64,000 nt of DNA, taken from positions 28,968,995 through 29,032,994 of the forward strand of contig NC_044277.2 of the NCBI RefSeq assembly GCF_004027225.2. Reading direction: 5' to 3'. The position numbers were made by a program, and so were the translations under genes. Each line of letters begins with the position of its first letter. Position 1 is the first letter of the stretch. Positions 45,901 through 58,100 of this stretch are shown here, in pieces. The DNA is from Strigops habroptila. Lineage: Eukaryota > Chordata > Aves > Psittaciformes > Psittacidae. Under the pieces are notes generated by a model that was not told the origin of the DNA, did not search any database, and saw only the letters and a list, made by a program, of their open reading frames with translations.

Positions 45901-47330
45901 ACCAAATCCTTAATTGCTCTCTTAAACACAAGAAAGACTTCTTGTAAGTTAAACCCAGCCAGATTATTATCTTAAGCTCTTTAAGGATTTGCTTCTGATT
46001 TTATAATATCAGCCTCAGTGAAAAGTGGAGCAACGTTTTCTGTAGCTGTGTTAGGAACTCCTGGAGTATGTGATTTTACAGCAGAAGCTCAGACAGACAT
46101 TGTAACTGCTGTATCACTACCACTGTAACGGTAAAACGATCTCCTCCATCACTGTAGTCCTTTTGAGTATTTGTTGGGGTTATTAGCGAGCTTGTTTCTG
46201 CTTCCCTGCACCAGCTGTACAAGGGCTGCCCCAGAAAAGAGGACATGAACGTAACACCCAGGCAGTTCAAAACCCACATTGATTTGTCTTGCCCAGTAAT
46301 TAGATTAATATCTCTATGGCATGGTTACACAGTATAGCCAATGGGGAAGGGAAGAAAAAGGACCTGGTGAAGGAAAAAAGGGACACAAGTCAGCCATGTA
46401 GCTTGAAGGATATGTAGGGAATTGCATATTGTTTCTTCATCAGCTCTTCAGATCTAGTCACTAGCTCAAGGAATTGAGAACAATATTTAAATAAATCTAC
46501 ATTTTTATCAATAATTCTGGGTGATAATTGCAAGGTCACAAAGGCAGGAGTGGGCTATGCCGCCTACAGCATGTAAGAACTGGAAGAAAACAGTGACTGA
46601 AGGTCTGACGATGTCAAAAAAAAAAAAGGGTTTGCACCCCAGGATTGTTCCAGTCACACGGGGCAACTGATACCCCTCTAGCAGGTCCCTTGGAAGTAAA
46701 CTAATGCTTCCAACCAAGATACTAATAATAAAGAAAGTAGCAGACATTTTTAAGAGTGAATGTTGCATAGTGATATAGGGTAGCATGTGCCAGTAGTTTG
46801 AAGAGACTTCAGAAAATTGAGGATTAAATGTCTTTCCTAACATTAACACTGTACTAAATCAAAAGCTTTACTCTTCCTGAATCTGAAATAGATTTAGCTA
46901 TATTACTGAGCCAATAGCCTTTGAAACAGAAAAGCCTTTTTATCAAAAAGGAAATAGTTCCTGAGTTTGCCTGAGGCATGTTTCCTTCTACAAGATTTGA
47001 AAAGGTGGGAAAAGAAAGTGGAGACATCCTTCATCTGATTTATTTTAAAACACATATATTACATTTTTGCATTTCAAATTATAACTTGTTTAAATTTTAT
47101 TCTGTCTGTAATTTTCCTCTATGTAATGGATTTTGTTTTCTTCTCATTTTAAATACATCTCTATCTTGGTGCACCTGAATTATGCATTTAGCTCAAAATT
47201 AATTTCTGGAGTTTTAATTAATTATTATGCCTGTATTAAAAATGAACTTCAAGGTTATTTTTAAAATCCTTTTCTCTTATTTGTAAGATACCAACAGAGA
47301 GGGGAGATATACATAGCAATTAAAATCATT
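39953..47330. other. Gene-free stretch with simple repeats
   Basis: No exon set could be supported. A C14T7 run lies at 45,484-45,504, and short A and T runs occur throughout. The frames at 40,965-41,345 and 45,576-45,890 have no domain and no codon pattern that persuades. Confidence 0.4.
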
Positions 47331-47348
47331 CATGAGGTTCAAAACATA

Positions 47349-47420
47349 TTTATTCTTTTTTTTCAGGTCCTCCAGGCTTCTCTTCTGATTGCTTGACAAC
47401 TCAAAGCCATCCAGAGAAGC
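47349..47420 (-). CDS. Possible terminal exon of an unrecognised minus-strand gene
   Basis: On the minus strand a strong acceptor (gtttttctttcag) precedes 47,420. Taking the one-base overhang of the exon at 47,566-47,749, the frame ends after six codons in TGA at 47,403-47,401. An AATAAA follows at 47,354-47,349. In another phase the same stretch is open for about 46 codons. The intron between this exon and the next would be only about 145 bases. Tentative. Confidence 0.3.
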
Positions 47421-47565
47421 CTGAAAGAAAAACTATTGCAGAAGTAAAAGGTAGAAGACTGTATGGGAGGTGTCACAGCTCTGCATTAGGACTGGCTCAG
47501 CTCAACTCCCTTGGGCTGCTGCTGCTTTCAGAGTAGCTGATGCTCCTATAGTCATTATTTCTCAC

Positions 47566-47749
47566 CTGTAGCCTTTCTGATGGCACTTCTTGTAAGACTG
47601 CTAGCCACAAGACTGACCCCACGCATGGCATTTAGCATGCCATGTAACTCTGAATCTTTAATTTGACGTCCAGCTTCCTGGTAAGGGAGGTGGGAATGGT
47701 CAACCACTTTAGGCTGTAATCCATCCGACCTCTTCCTAAACGCAGGCAG
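47566..47749 (-). CDS. Exon of an unrecognised minus-strand gene
   Basis: The acceptor cttcttttcacag and donor ACAG|GTGAGA bound 184 bases that are open in one frame. The peptide is coding-like, including F-R-K-R-S-D-G-L-Q-P-K, then L-H-G-M-L-N-A-M-R-G-V-S-L-V-A-S-S-L-T-R. I cannot name the family. It has no obvious motif and could be an amphipathic helix-rich C-terminus. Confidence 0.45.
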
Positions 47750-48099
47750 CTGTGAAAAGAAGTCATACATTGGTGAAGCATTTGTCATTCAAATTGGGCA
47801 TTCTCCTGGACTCCTTCCAGCCCCAGGACCTGAACGATCCCCGCAGCCCCTCGCTCAGACAACAAACCAGGGAGACAGACTCTGTACTTTCCCATCCAGG
47901 GTGGGTGGGAATGGGCTGCGGTGCTTCATCCACTAATTCCTGATCTCAGAGCAGACAATTTTCACCTTGAGAAATGTAATTCACATCCTGCACCACCACA
48001 GCTCTCACTCTGGACTGTGACTTCAGCCCTTTTCCTTCCAGCTCTCCATGTTTTCCTGGTGTCTTTGTGAGCAATAATTAATCATTCTTAGCCTAAAGG

Positions 48100-50879
48100 C
48101 AAAGATTTTTTTTCAAGCCTTTGCAAGAATCAACCATTTACCTCAGAGTGTAACAGAGTGGCAATGGTACTGATTTTCCTTTCAATAATTTGTCTTTTTT
48201 TTTTTTTTTTTACCCCAAAAAACTACTTTTGAGCATTAATGGCCACAATATGTTCAGGTTTGTTACACTTGGCAGGTGGGCTATTAATTGAAGTGAGCAT
48301 TAGTGAATTCGGAAAATCTTTTTTACTCAGTTCCTCAGGCAGGTTTTGATTTGCTTCCAAATACTTGCTCTGTGGTCTGGCTAGACGTTCGTAATGGCTC
48401 CTCTATGGTAATGGATTGGGTTTCTTGACGGTGTTTTTCAGTGTATTTTTAAGGACCACTTCAGCCTCTTTACACATGATGCGGCAGCATCTCTGTTCAT
48501 ATTTAGCAACAGAAAGTTGGTCCTTTATTCCCCAAAGCTAGCAACATGCCCTGAACTTTGCTGCAGCAAACTGAAATTGTGTAGTTATCCCATTTTAGTA
48601 TGAAGAGTGGGAGCTCGGCTAGACTAAGTAATTTGTAGATTCAAGCATGATGCTTGTGACTGTCACTAGAAGCCAGTTTGCCATTCTAGTAATTACATTC
48701 AGGTGAGTTTGGGTCAAACTCACTTATTATATTGTTTCTCCTAGAAAATGAATACTATGATCCTACATGTTCTTTCGTGGCAGTTTAAAAATATTGATGA
48801 GGGATTATATCACAACAATCTTAAAGATTTTATTTAGAGTAGTTATGCAAAAAAATAGTTTGTAACTGAATGCAGATTGTCAGTATCTTTAATACTAGCA
48901 ATTTTCATATGCAGATTTCTAATACTTGTGGAAAAAAAGAACAAAAAAACCCAACTAATTTTGGTGTGATTTTGAACCAAAATATTTTCTCAATCAGTTA
49001 TGGTCATTAGTTTTAATTTATTATTTTCATTCTCTTTTCCAACCATCATCTACAATCAATGCTGCACATGAATCATTAGTCCCACTTCTCCAGTTTCCCA
49101 TCAGCATGCTGGAAGTCTGATGGACGAAATTTGGTTTAAGGGTGCAAGTGTTTTCCTTTGTCTCATTCAGGCCATTCCTAAAGCTAAAAACAAGTTAAGC
49201 AGTGAAAATAAACATCTTTTCCAGTAACAAGTCAAGACGCAAAGACCAACCAAGTGCTCCTGCATAGCAATACTGCAGCACTGTCAGCTAAAATGCTGCC
49301 ATGGACACCTGCTCACTCCCTCTAAAAATAAATTGGTGGATTGTGTCACCAGAATTGATGAGCCTAAAAACTCTAATGTCTCATGACAGTATAGGATTCC
49401 TGGGTGGAAAGCTGTGTGTGGAAAAGTGCCAGGCAGAGGTACTGCAGACCTCACTGCGCTCTCCTGTAGTTATGCTGCCGAAGAGTAACCGCAGCCAAGT
49501 CAAGGCACTCCAAGGCTGGCAAAGCCAGAAGCCACAGCCAGGATGCTGGAGCCCACCCCATGCTGAACACTGTTATTTGCTAAGGCTGATTGTGGGTCCA
49601 GGCACTGCTCAGCAGGTACAGCAGCTCCTTTGGTCTTCTCTCCTTCCTCTTTGATAAGAAGCATGGAAGTGGGCTTCCCTGACGCCAACATCTCAAGGAA
49701 TGACTTTGTCCATTTAATAAATTTCTCTCCCTTGGAGAAAGCCTAAGCCCAATGCTTCTGTCAGAAGATAGCTTACTTGCACACAAGGCCTCAGCATTAA
49801 CAAGGAGGCAGAACTAACAATGACCATCTCAGATAAACTGGCCATGCTAGAAGCCATTCCTTTGACAGAACGATGTTACACACCTCAACCATAATGCGCT
49901 TTGTCATTGATTTCAGAAATGCAGCATGTAGCCATCCGGGCTTTCACAGGATTTTTCTGGCCTGTAAGAAAGTTCTACTAGGATATTTATTCTGTCCCCT
50001 TGATGGTGGCAGCTTCTTACTGATGTGCTCCTTGAATGGAAGCAATGCTTTCCTACCAGCCCCCACGCCAACTTTAAACTCCCCTTCCTATCCCTAATGG
50101 CTTGATTTCCAAAGGTGATGGTACCCTCAGGTCCTTTTGCTCCTTAAAGAAGTAGGGCTGCTCAGACCTCTTGAAAAGCCAACAATGTACTTACGGAGGT
50201 GTAATTGCTATCTTTGTGAGCAGCTCCAGGCAATGTCATAATACGCTCTGTTAAGTGAGGACAAAGTCCACACTAGATGGATGAGAGGCTAGGAGGGATG
50301 CAGGGCTGGCACAAAGAGAGGAACACACATCAGCCTATTCAAAGTTTTTTCCAGTGTGCGGGGAGAGGGAGTTCAGCAAGGATGAGCCTCTCCGCTGTCT
50401 TAACACAGATAGAGCACATTAAACCACACGAACTGGCATGGGTAAGGGACACCGGAAGGGCTTGTTTAAACCCATGGTACTTACTGCATTAGCTACCCAT
50501 TGGAAATTTACACTTGTGTACTTTAAAGTTGCATTCTATTTATAATGGGTTTGCTTATAATATACACAAATGATAATTACGGGATATACCTCAATGTATC
50601 TTCAAAAGATACTTCAGTTTCCCCAAACCACAGAACCCTGCAGGCTGAGAACTCAGATTTTTCCCCAGTTACTTAATAAAACTTCTTTAATGAGTATTTC
50701 TACATGAATAAGATATGTAGAGCTAGGACCACACTATTATTATATAAAATGGGAATGAACTTAGGGATTGCGGAAAACTGCAGAGCTGCCTACTCCCACA
50801 GAGTTTGTGCCAGTTAACACAGGTAAATTGACCTCTAAAGTTGCAACTATAAGCACCTAAGCGTATCTGATGGCTTGCT
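48100..50879. other. No gene recognised; presumed intron of the minus-strand gene
   Basis: Contains T- and A-rich runs but no supported exon or repeat. Confidence 0.3.
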
Positions 50880-51045
50880 CTTGCCATAAGGGGGAAGTCT
50901 TGTTCCTTCTCCTCCTTCTCTTTCTCCTGTAACTCAGACCTCTTCCCAGAAAAAGACCCTGCCTCCTCACTTGTGGTCGCTCTGGAGGTTAGTGGACTTG
51001 CCTGTGAGCTGATCGAACTCACCGACCCAGCAGAGAAAATATCAG
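50880..51045 (-). CDS. Possible Ser-rich exon, same minus-strand gene
   Basis: On the minus strand an open stretch reads P-D-I-F-S-A-G-S-V-S-S-I-S-S-Q-A-S-P, then an acidic/lysine-rich run E-L-Q-E-K-E-K-E-E-K-E-Q-D-F. The composition is that of a disordered coding exon. The acceptor is plausible, but the donor (CTTAG|GTGCTT) is weak and its phase does not match the 47.7 kb exon, so intervening exons or an error would be needed. Confidence 0.25.
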
Positions 51046-51929
51046 GCAGCTGTTTCTTTCTGGGTCATGTTTCTGCTTGGTTAGTGTACAGCAGTGGTGA
51101 GTGAAGGGCTTCATTCATTCACAGGTAGCAGAGCTGATTGATAAAAAAGAAATGATAGGATCGCATGGCTTGGAACAGGGCCTCTTCATTTTGGTCGAGG
51201 TGAGCTGCTGGCTTAGTACATGCCATCCTAGGAAACTGAAACCGAAAGTTTCTAAATTTGAGCACCTAATATTAAAACTACCTCCTCTGCACAAACGCAG
51301 CTGAGGCCAATACTTTGCTTCTGGAGCGTAAGGCCTCCAGCAGCTTGTATAAGCCCCACTGTCCCCCTGCCTGGCCCTGGTGCTCCTTCCCACACTGGCT
51401 GGCCAGGGTATTTCTATGCCTTCACTGGGAGATGGGCTGGGAACTGATCCAGCTGAAAAAGAACTTCTGTATCCAGCTCACTTACAAAGAGTTGCACTGG
51501 AACCATGCGGAGCAGCACAGGGGCTGAGCAGGGACAGACGTACGCAATTCCAGCTCGGGTCAGAGGGTAGCTTGTACGTGTCCAGCTCTCCCAAAATGTT
51601 ACAAGTCAAGGGCTGTGACCTCCAGCAGCTCATATGCCTTTTGCTCCAATTACTGTGTTAGCCTGCTGCCCTAACTACCACCACCAACAGCTGTTTGGGC
51701 GAAAGGTTAAATGTGTGCGTGATTTTTCTTGGTTCTTCAATGGGAAAAAAAAAGAAATGGAAGTGCCTAAGATGGAGGGTGGGTCACTACTGTGTATGAA
51801 CGTTATTCTTGTATTATCTACATGATTATAACCGTGAAGTTGCATGACATACACAGGCTGCAATGCAGGCTTGCAAGGTTTTGGCTGTCCTGCCTCTCAT
51901 GGTCCTTTATTCTGTTTTTTACATTCCTT

Positions 51930-52065
51930 TATTGCATTTTGGCTCATGTTAAACTGTAAGACCCTTGTGGCAGGGACCACGTCATTTATGTGTCAGCGCA
52001 ATGCCTCACATAATGGAGCTTTAGCAGTGATGGGGGCCTCCGGGAGCGCCTGTCACAGAAATGAC
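51930..52065. repeat. Ancient interspersed-repeat tail (amniote CR1/L3 or MIR-like)
   Basis: The text aaactgtaagacccttgtgg cagggaccac, then cgcaatgcctcacataatgg, then gggggcctccgggagcgcct, matches a very old amniote repeat 3' tail that I recall (ctgtaagctcctcgtgggca, then gcctagcacaatgggg). The family name is uncertain. Confidence 0.45.
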
Positions 52066-52079
52066 AGGGGGGAATAGTT

Positions 52080-54259
52080 TCACTCTTGTGGAGTGCAGAA
52101 TTAATCATGTCTAAGAGTGCTTGATTTTCACTAGCCTTTTTGAAGTTCATCTTTGCCTCTTGCCTGCCCAGTTCCTTTCCCTCCATCTCTCTGCCTTTAC
52201 AGACACACTCCTCCTCCATTTTGATTCCATGGATGATCGTTCCCCTTTTGTCAAGAGATCACAGGCTGCCTCCCTTCCTTCATTCTGCACGTCTCCCCTT
52301 TCCTTCCTGATATTTGCCTGTGTGCTGAATAGGGCTGCAAAAATGAAAAAAAAAAAAAAAGAAAAGAAAAAAGAAAGGTTAGTTAATGAGCAAACCCCAC
52401 TTCCCTAGATGTGAAAGAGAAATGTATAATAATTGTTTTCTTCCTAAACAGAGAGGAAGATAAATTAAACCAAATGGTATTTGGAGCTGGAGGGCAAAGG
52501 GGAGAGAGGAGGTGGGAGAGAAGAAAAGAAGAGGCAAAGGAGAGCTGCTCCTGTGCTTTGGAGCTGTCTTTGGCTTTGCTTACATTTCAACATGAGTGTA
52601 GGTTAAGATGAGAATATAGATTGTTATGGTAATACCCTTTTTATTCCATACGTAGCAACCCTTGTTCAAAAGCAGGTATATGGTTTTGATTTGGCTTACA
52701 CTTTTTGGAAGCTTTTTCAACTGATAAAATCCAAATAAACTAAATATCCAGAGGACTAGGAATGTCTACAGTAGGTTTAAAGAGATGGAAAGTTCCTGTG
52801 GGTTTCGGTGTACTGGCATGCTTTTTGCATCCCTTGTGAAGACTTGAAAACTGCATTTTGTTGATGACATCAAACTCTGCCAAAAGATACAGCTGAAGGG
52901 GAGTAGAACATTGGTTCCCAGTCTTTTGGGACCTACACATTACTTGTAGCCTCCAAAATTTCCTACAAATCACAATGAGATTTCTTACTTTAAACTGAAA
53001 ACACTAGGAAGGCACCAAACAGATATGATGGCCTACCACAGCTTTATAGGACATCTATGATCCTTGAGTGGTGCTGGGGAGCCACTGGTCTGGAATAAGG
53101 GAGGATGGATGTAAAGATTAAGGACTCCATATGTGCAAACCTTCATTGACTGCAACAAGAAGAAACCAACACAATTGGAGGGGAAGGAGTTAAAGTCTTT
53201 CAGGTAGTTGAGTTCATTGTAGAGTCACCATGTGGGACATGGATGTAGATGTTGGGGGTTCCACAAAGCCTGCTTGTTGCTAGTGGAAGGATTGGATGGG
53301 AACGCTCTGCAAGAAGGACAGGTAAAGGAAATCAGAGAACAAAGTCTGGGAAAAACATCATTAGGATGGCTACAATGTGCCAGTACAGAGGCTTGTTAGG
53401 AAGCAAGAAGAAAAGCAACACCAGCTTGGTAAAATAACAACCATCAGCTGGATATCAGAAGAGCTGGCAGCTACATAGTAAAATAATATGCATTTTGTTG
53501 CAGGGACCATGTGGACAAACTGAGATGGGCTGGAGTCTGCTAGACTTGGACTGTGTTGCCCCATGAGGACAGAAGTTGTTGGACAAAGAGTTTAAAGGCG
53601 GCACAGAAGGAAAAATAAAAAAGCAAAAAAAAAAAAAAAAAAAGAAAACAGAGGAACCCAACAGCTGGCAATGCTGAAAGACGATACGAAGAAAGGATCA
53701 GCTCTGAGGATTCATTGGGCGGATGTGTGTGGAGCCAATAAACTGAGCCAAAGATTAGGTGAAGATGTAAATGCTGATGGCACTGCTGTATATGGATTAC
53801 TAAAAACTCCAAACAAAGAAACCTCTAACACTTCCCTGCATAGGTAAACCCTTGCTTGGTAAACATCAAATGCAGATTCAGACTCAAATCTTGAGCCAGC
53901 CACGCATGTGACACCAGCGCTACTGCAGAATGGAATACGGGGTTTGAACTTGTTCTCAGGAAGTAAGAAACTTACTGGGTGTTAGGTCAGTCCTTACATC
54001 TGGGTGGAAACTTATAGTAATTGTGCAATTTCCCTAAATAATCCCCCGAGATCTAAGTTAGGCATTTTACCTTTGCAGCCTTTCCTGCCTTTGCTCTTAC
54101 AGTGCTTTTCATTCGAAGCCCTTGCACTTCCCTACACCATGTAAAATATGATTACTTCTTTCACTTAAAGACCTCGGTACAACATTAAAATCCCTCCAAT
54201 AACTATGGGGAGGTCCCTTTTGTCGTAATACCTGTCTTCATTAGTCACGGTCGCTTAAA
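52080..54259. other. No gene recognised; purine-rich and A-rich tracts
   Basis: A/G-rich runs at 52,342-52,378 and 53,613-53,650. No supported exon. Confidence 0.4.
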
Positions 54260-54269
54260 GGGGGAAAAT

Positions 54270-55165
54270 GAAACAGGACGCTTGGATCCATCCCTTTTTC
54301 CTCCTTTCCCACGCTGCCCACCGGAGCACCCTCCAGCCGAGCAGCGGGGCCGCCCGTGTGCAGCACCGGGGGGCGGTGGCCTCACCGAGCCGCGGCAGCC
54401 GCGGGCACGTCCGTGTGTCCGTCCCCTCCCTCCACCAGCCCCGCGGAGCGAGGCGATGCGGTGTCAGCGCCGCCCGCGCAGCCTCCGCAGAGGCGCGCTG
54501 CGGTGCGCGGGGGGGGCGCGCAGGGGCTGGCGGGCCCGCGCTGCCCGCGCTGCCGCATCGTTCACCTCCCGGCGCCGGGCGCGGGGACATGCGCACTGCC
54601 GCGCGCCTGCCCGCGCAGCGTTCCGCGGCCGCGCGCCTCCCCCCGACCCTCCTGCCGGGCGGAGGGGAGGGATCGCGGGGAGGAGGAGGGAGAGGAGAGC
54701 AGAGGAGGGAAGAGGAGAGGAGACGCGCCGCAACTTGCTGCTGCTCCTCCCTCCCTCCGTCCCCTCCTTCCCTCCCTGCGCCCGTGCCCGGCCCCTGCGG
54801 GCTGCGCTCCGCGGGCAGCGCTCCGCGGGAGGCGGCATCCCCGGGCGCGCCCCTCCGCGGGGCTCGCGCTTCTCGGTGAGTTTGGGGGCGGTGCGAGAAG
54901 TTGCCGTGCCTGTGTTTGGGGGTTAGAGGGTGAAAATGTGTGTGTGTGTTTATTGGGGGGGTGCTGTCGCTGCGGGCGCGGGTCGCTGCGCGGCTGCGGG
55001 AGGCCGGTGGCGGGGCCGCCGCAGGGCTGCAGGGCTGCTCTGTCTGGCCGCGGTCCGTGCTGCGGGTTATGTGATGACTGGGGGAGTCATTCGGAGCGGT
55101 CACAGGTGCGGGGCAGGGTCGTGTGCGGCATCCCCCGGCGATGGGATCCCCCGCGGGTAAGCCCC
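54270..55165 (+). promoter_or_regulatory. CpG island with probable first exon and splice donor
   Basis: Very GC-rich, dense in CpG and in GC-box-like GGGCGG and CCGCCC motifs, in an otherwise AT-rich region. On the plus strand CTTCTCG|GTGAGTTTGG at 54,876 is a near-consensus donor, so a non-coding or short coding first exon probably ends at 54,875, with a long intron beyond. Long open frames on both strands (up to 294 codons) reflect scarcity of stop codons in GC-rich DNA. I cannot tell which gene this promoter serves. Confidence 0.65.
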
Positions 55166-58100
55166 GCGTTTTCGTTCACATGCTATTACATGGTGGCAGA
55201 CTCGAGTTTGTTTGGCATTGGCATCTGTTCTTGGTCTTGAAAACTCTTCTAAGAGGAGGGGATCACCAGGGGCTGCTTTTCAAAGCGTCGCGAAGGGAGC
55301 TGCGCGCACAAATGAGTCCGGACACCCCATTTGCCGTGTGTGCTGCTCGGCTTGGAGCATTCGCTTCCCTTAGTGCTCCTAGGATGGGAAAGGAAAAAAC
55401 ACTGGCAAACGGTCATACCAGGAAAGTTGTGTAGCTTGAGATGTTACGTAGGCTAATGGAAGCTATTATCTAAATAAACAAACATAGTGATTTATAGGTG
55501 TCTGAACTATAATGCTTTGAACGATAGAGCTCTTTAACCTTTCTTTCTAATCTGTCCCTCAGAGATTTGGGTTTAAGGAGAGTCATACATCATCTGTGGT
55601 GCTGAATACTTGAGTTGATTACATTTGTAAAAGGAATGGCCTTTGAAATAATACCGAGCCATTAAGCAATAAGTGCAGAAAAAGAGTGAGAGCAAAGATA
55701 AAATTTTGGCAGAAGGTATTTCCCCACCTTCCGAACAGCCATGCTCAATTAACTTTTATCTAGAGTTCTTATTTTATTAAATTGTATGTCAAAAATGTAA
55801 GTGTACCGTGTGAAACTAGAAGCAAATCCTCCTCAGTCCTCTCAAAGTCTGTCTGTGTTGCAGTTAAATGATTGGAGCAGTGTCTGTTAAGAGCATCTGC
55901 AGAAGCAAGCTCTGCTAAAGGTACCCAGTAGGTAAATGGAAGTACATTTTTGTTGTATTTGCTTCTCTTAGACAATACAGAAGCAGAAACTTCAAATTCC
56001 AGGGTTTCTTTTCTTACATCTTTAAAAATTTGCCCTGATAAATATACCTATATGTGAGGTGCGCAACTTCATCATAGCAAAAGTGCCTCCCCTTACTGGA
56101 AAAGTGATTAATTCAGGTGTAAACTTATTCAACAAATTCTGCAGCCTGTGGAGCATCTCCTGTAAGGGGTGTCTCCTGCCCTCAGCAGAAAGGGAAACAG
56201 TGAGTACAGTATGGACAATATCTTGCAGGCCTGAAGTGCAAGAGCAATTTTATCTTTAACCAGTGTCTCAATACAGGATTTTTTTTAACATAAAATCAGT
56301 ATTCAGGTCAGCAATGGGGATCTGCAACTTTCGAATGAGAAGCTGATCTGAAGGCAACACATTGCTCATATGAGTAAAGGTTGAGGGATATGACACTGAG
56401 CAAGCTCACCTGTCTTTTGTTCTGTTCCTTTTATGAAATGTCATTTAATGAGGGGAAGAAACAGGTAATCCATTGCATTTTAAGGCACAGTGCTCCTGGT
56501 AAGCCTTACTGCCAGGCATTTGAACGTGAATGTGGCTTTAGATTGTGTATTCTATACAGATGACTGCTACTAGATAACTTAAGCTCTAAATTTATTCTAC
56601 TATTAAAGTTATATTGATCAGAAAGTGGCAACGGGATTTCAAGTCCTTATAAGAAATGCTCAAAAATCTAGAGCTAATTTATATTTTAAGAACACTGTTC
56701 TGAGAACTCCACAAGAAATGCAGTCAAGTTCTTCTTACTGGCTATGCTGTGGCGGTTAGTTAAGGAACACTCTGTCCTGGGGCTTTGTGGACTTCATGAC
56801 ACACAAGTTTAATTTGTTTATCAGCTCATTGATGCCCCTGGTAAAGTGCTGTAGAGTTCAATAGTTGGAATACAGGATGGTCTTTTTATGTCCATTAAGG
56901 ATAGGGATGGAGAATGGAGGGGTTTTTTCAAACTGGTTCCAACACCGTTTCATTTGTAACTGTAAAACATAATGTAAGAATAAGATTAATAGACAAGGAA
57001 GGCTTGAAAACATTATTTAACACTTAATTGAAACAATGAATCATTCAAATACTATTACCTGGGCTGCTATAGTGATGCCTCTGTTTCTAGGTGTTGAGAC
57101 GGGACCAGATTTTGGGTGTGGGGTGCTGGGGTAGCTCAGCCCAGGGTGGTGGCAGAAGGGCAGGAGTGCTGCCCTTACCTGCAGGTTGCCAACGTGGCGC
57201 TGAGAGAGCCCCTTCCTAAGTTTGAGTGTCTGCTGAATGAATGGCAGCTGCTGGCCCGAGCCCTGCCTGGAGCTGGCAGGGAAGGTGTGTTGGATGGGGT
57301 CTGGGCTATACAGCCTGTAGCTTGGAGGCAGGCTGCCCTGGCTGCCTGTGGCCCATCCCTGCGTCCCAAGGATGCAGGTCTTATACTGTATACAGCGATG
57401 TCAAAAAACTTGTGTTCTGGTGAGGAAAGAAGTTCAGGATGGCTTCTTCCTTAGGAAAATGGTACATTTATAAATGTCTATGTGATCAGATACTGCTCAT
57501 ATTGATAAAAACATGGAAAGGATGAGCAGCGCACACTCCTGTGTACTACTGCTAGTAAAAAAACTCTAGACTTGAAACTGCTGTGCACTCGTGTAGGCTC
57601 TTGGAGGCCCTGTAAAATCCTGCTATGCAGATGCGGAAGCTGAAGCCTGAAGATTTGGCTGCAAACTTGACTGAACGGAATTGAGATGTCCTTGGTTGCT
57701 GTTCCCCCACCTCCATCCTGGTATCCCTCACGCTCTGAATTGCTGTGCCCTTCCATGGCTTCTCTGTAGGTCTCTCATGGGTGTGTGTGGTGCATCCAGT
57801 TCATCCTCCCCCTGGCCCCTCACCTCCCGAAGAACAGTTACCTGGGCTGGGGAGGGTGAGCTGTGGGTGGTGGGACCTCCAAAGGTTGCTCCTGCAAAGG
57901 TGCACCAAGCACAGCTGTCAGGTGAAGGTGATGAGTGATGAGAGGCGTTCCTTTGCTTCGTGGATGTGATATAACCAAGTTGTAATTAAAGCATCAGCAG
58001 TAGATTATTAGGGCAGATAAATACTGCCTTGTTACAGCCCTCTTGGGTCGTATGTAAGCAGTATTCATTTTAGAAAGGATGAATGAATAGTCAGTGTGAA

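Noticed and set aside
47966-48043. Possible minus-strand exon with donor CTCAAG|GTGAAA
   Set aside because: Its phase would bring in a stop when joined to the exon at 47,749, and no clear acceptor was found. Not listed as a gene part.
54255-55240. Long open frames on both strands (up to 294 codons)
   Set aside because: They lie in a CpG island where stop codons are rare, overlap each other on both strands and are Arg/Ala/Pro/Gly-rich without a domain.
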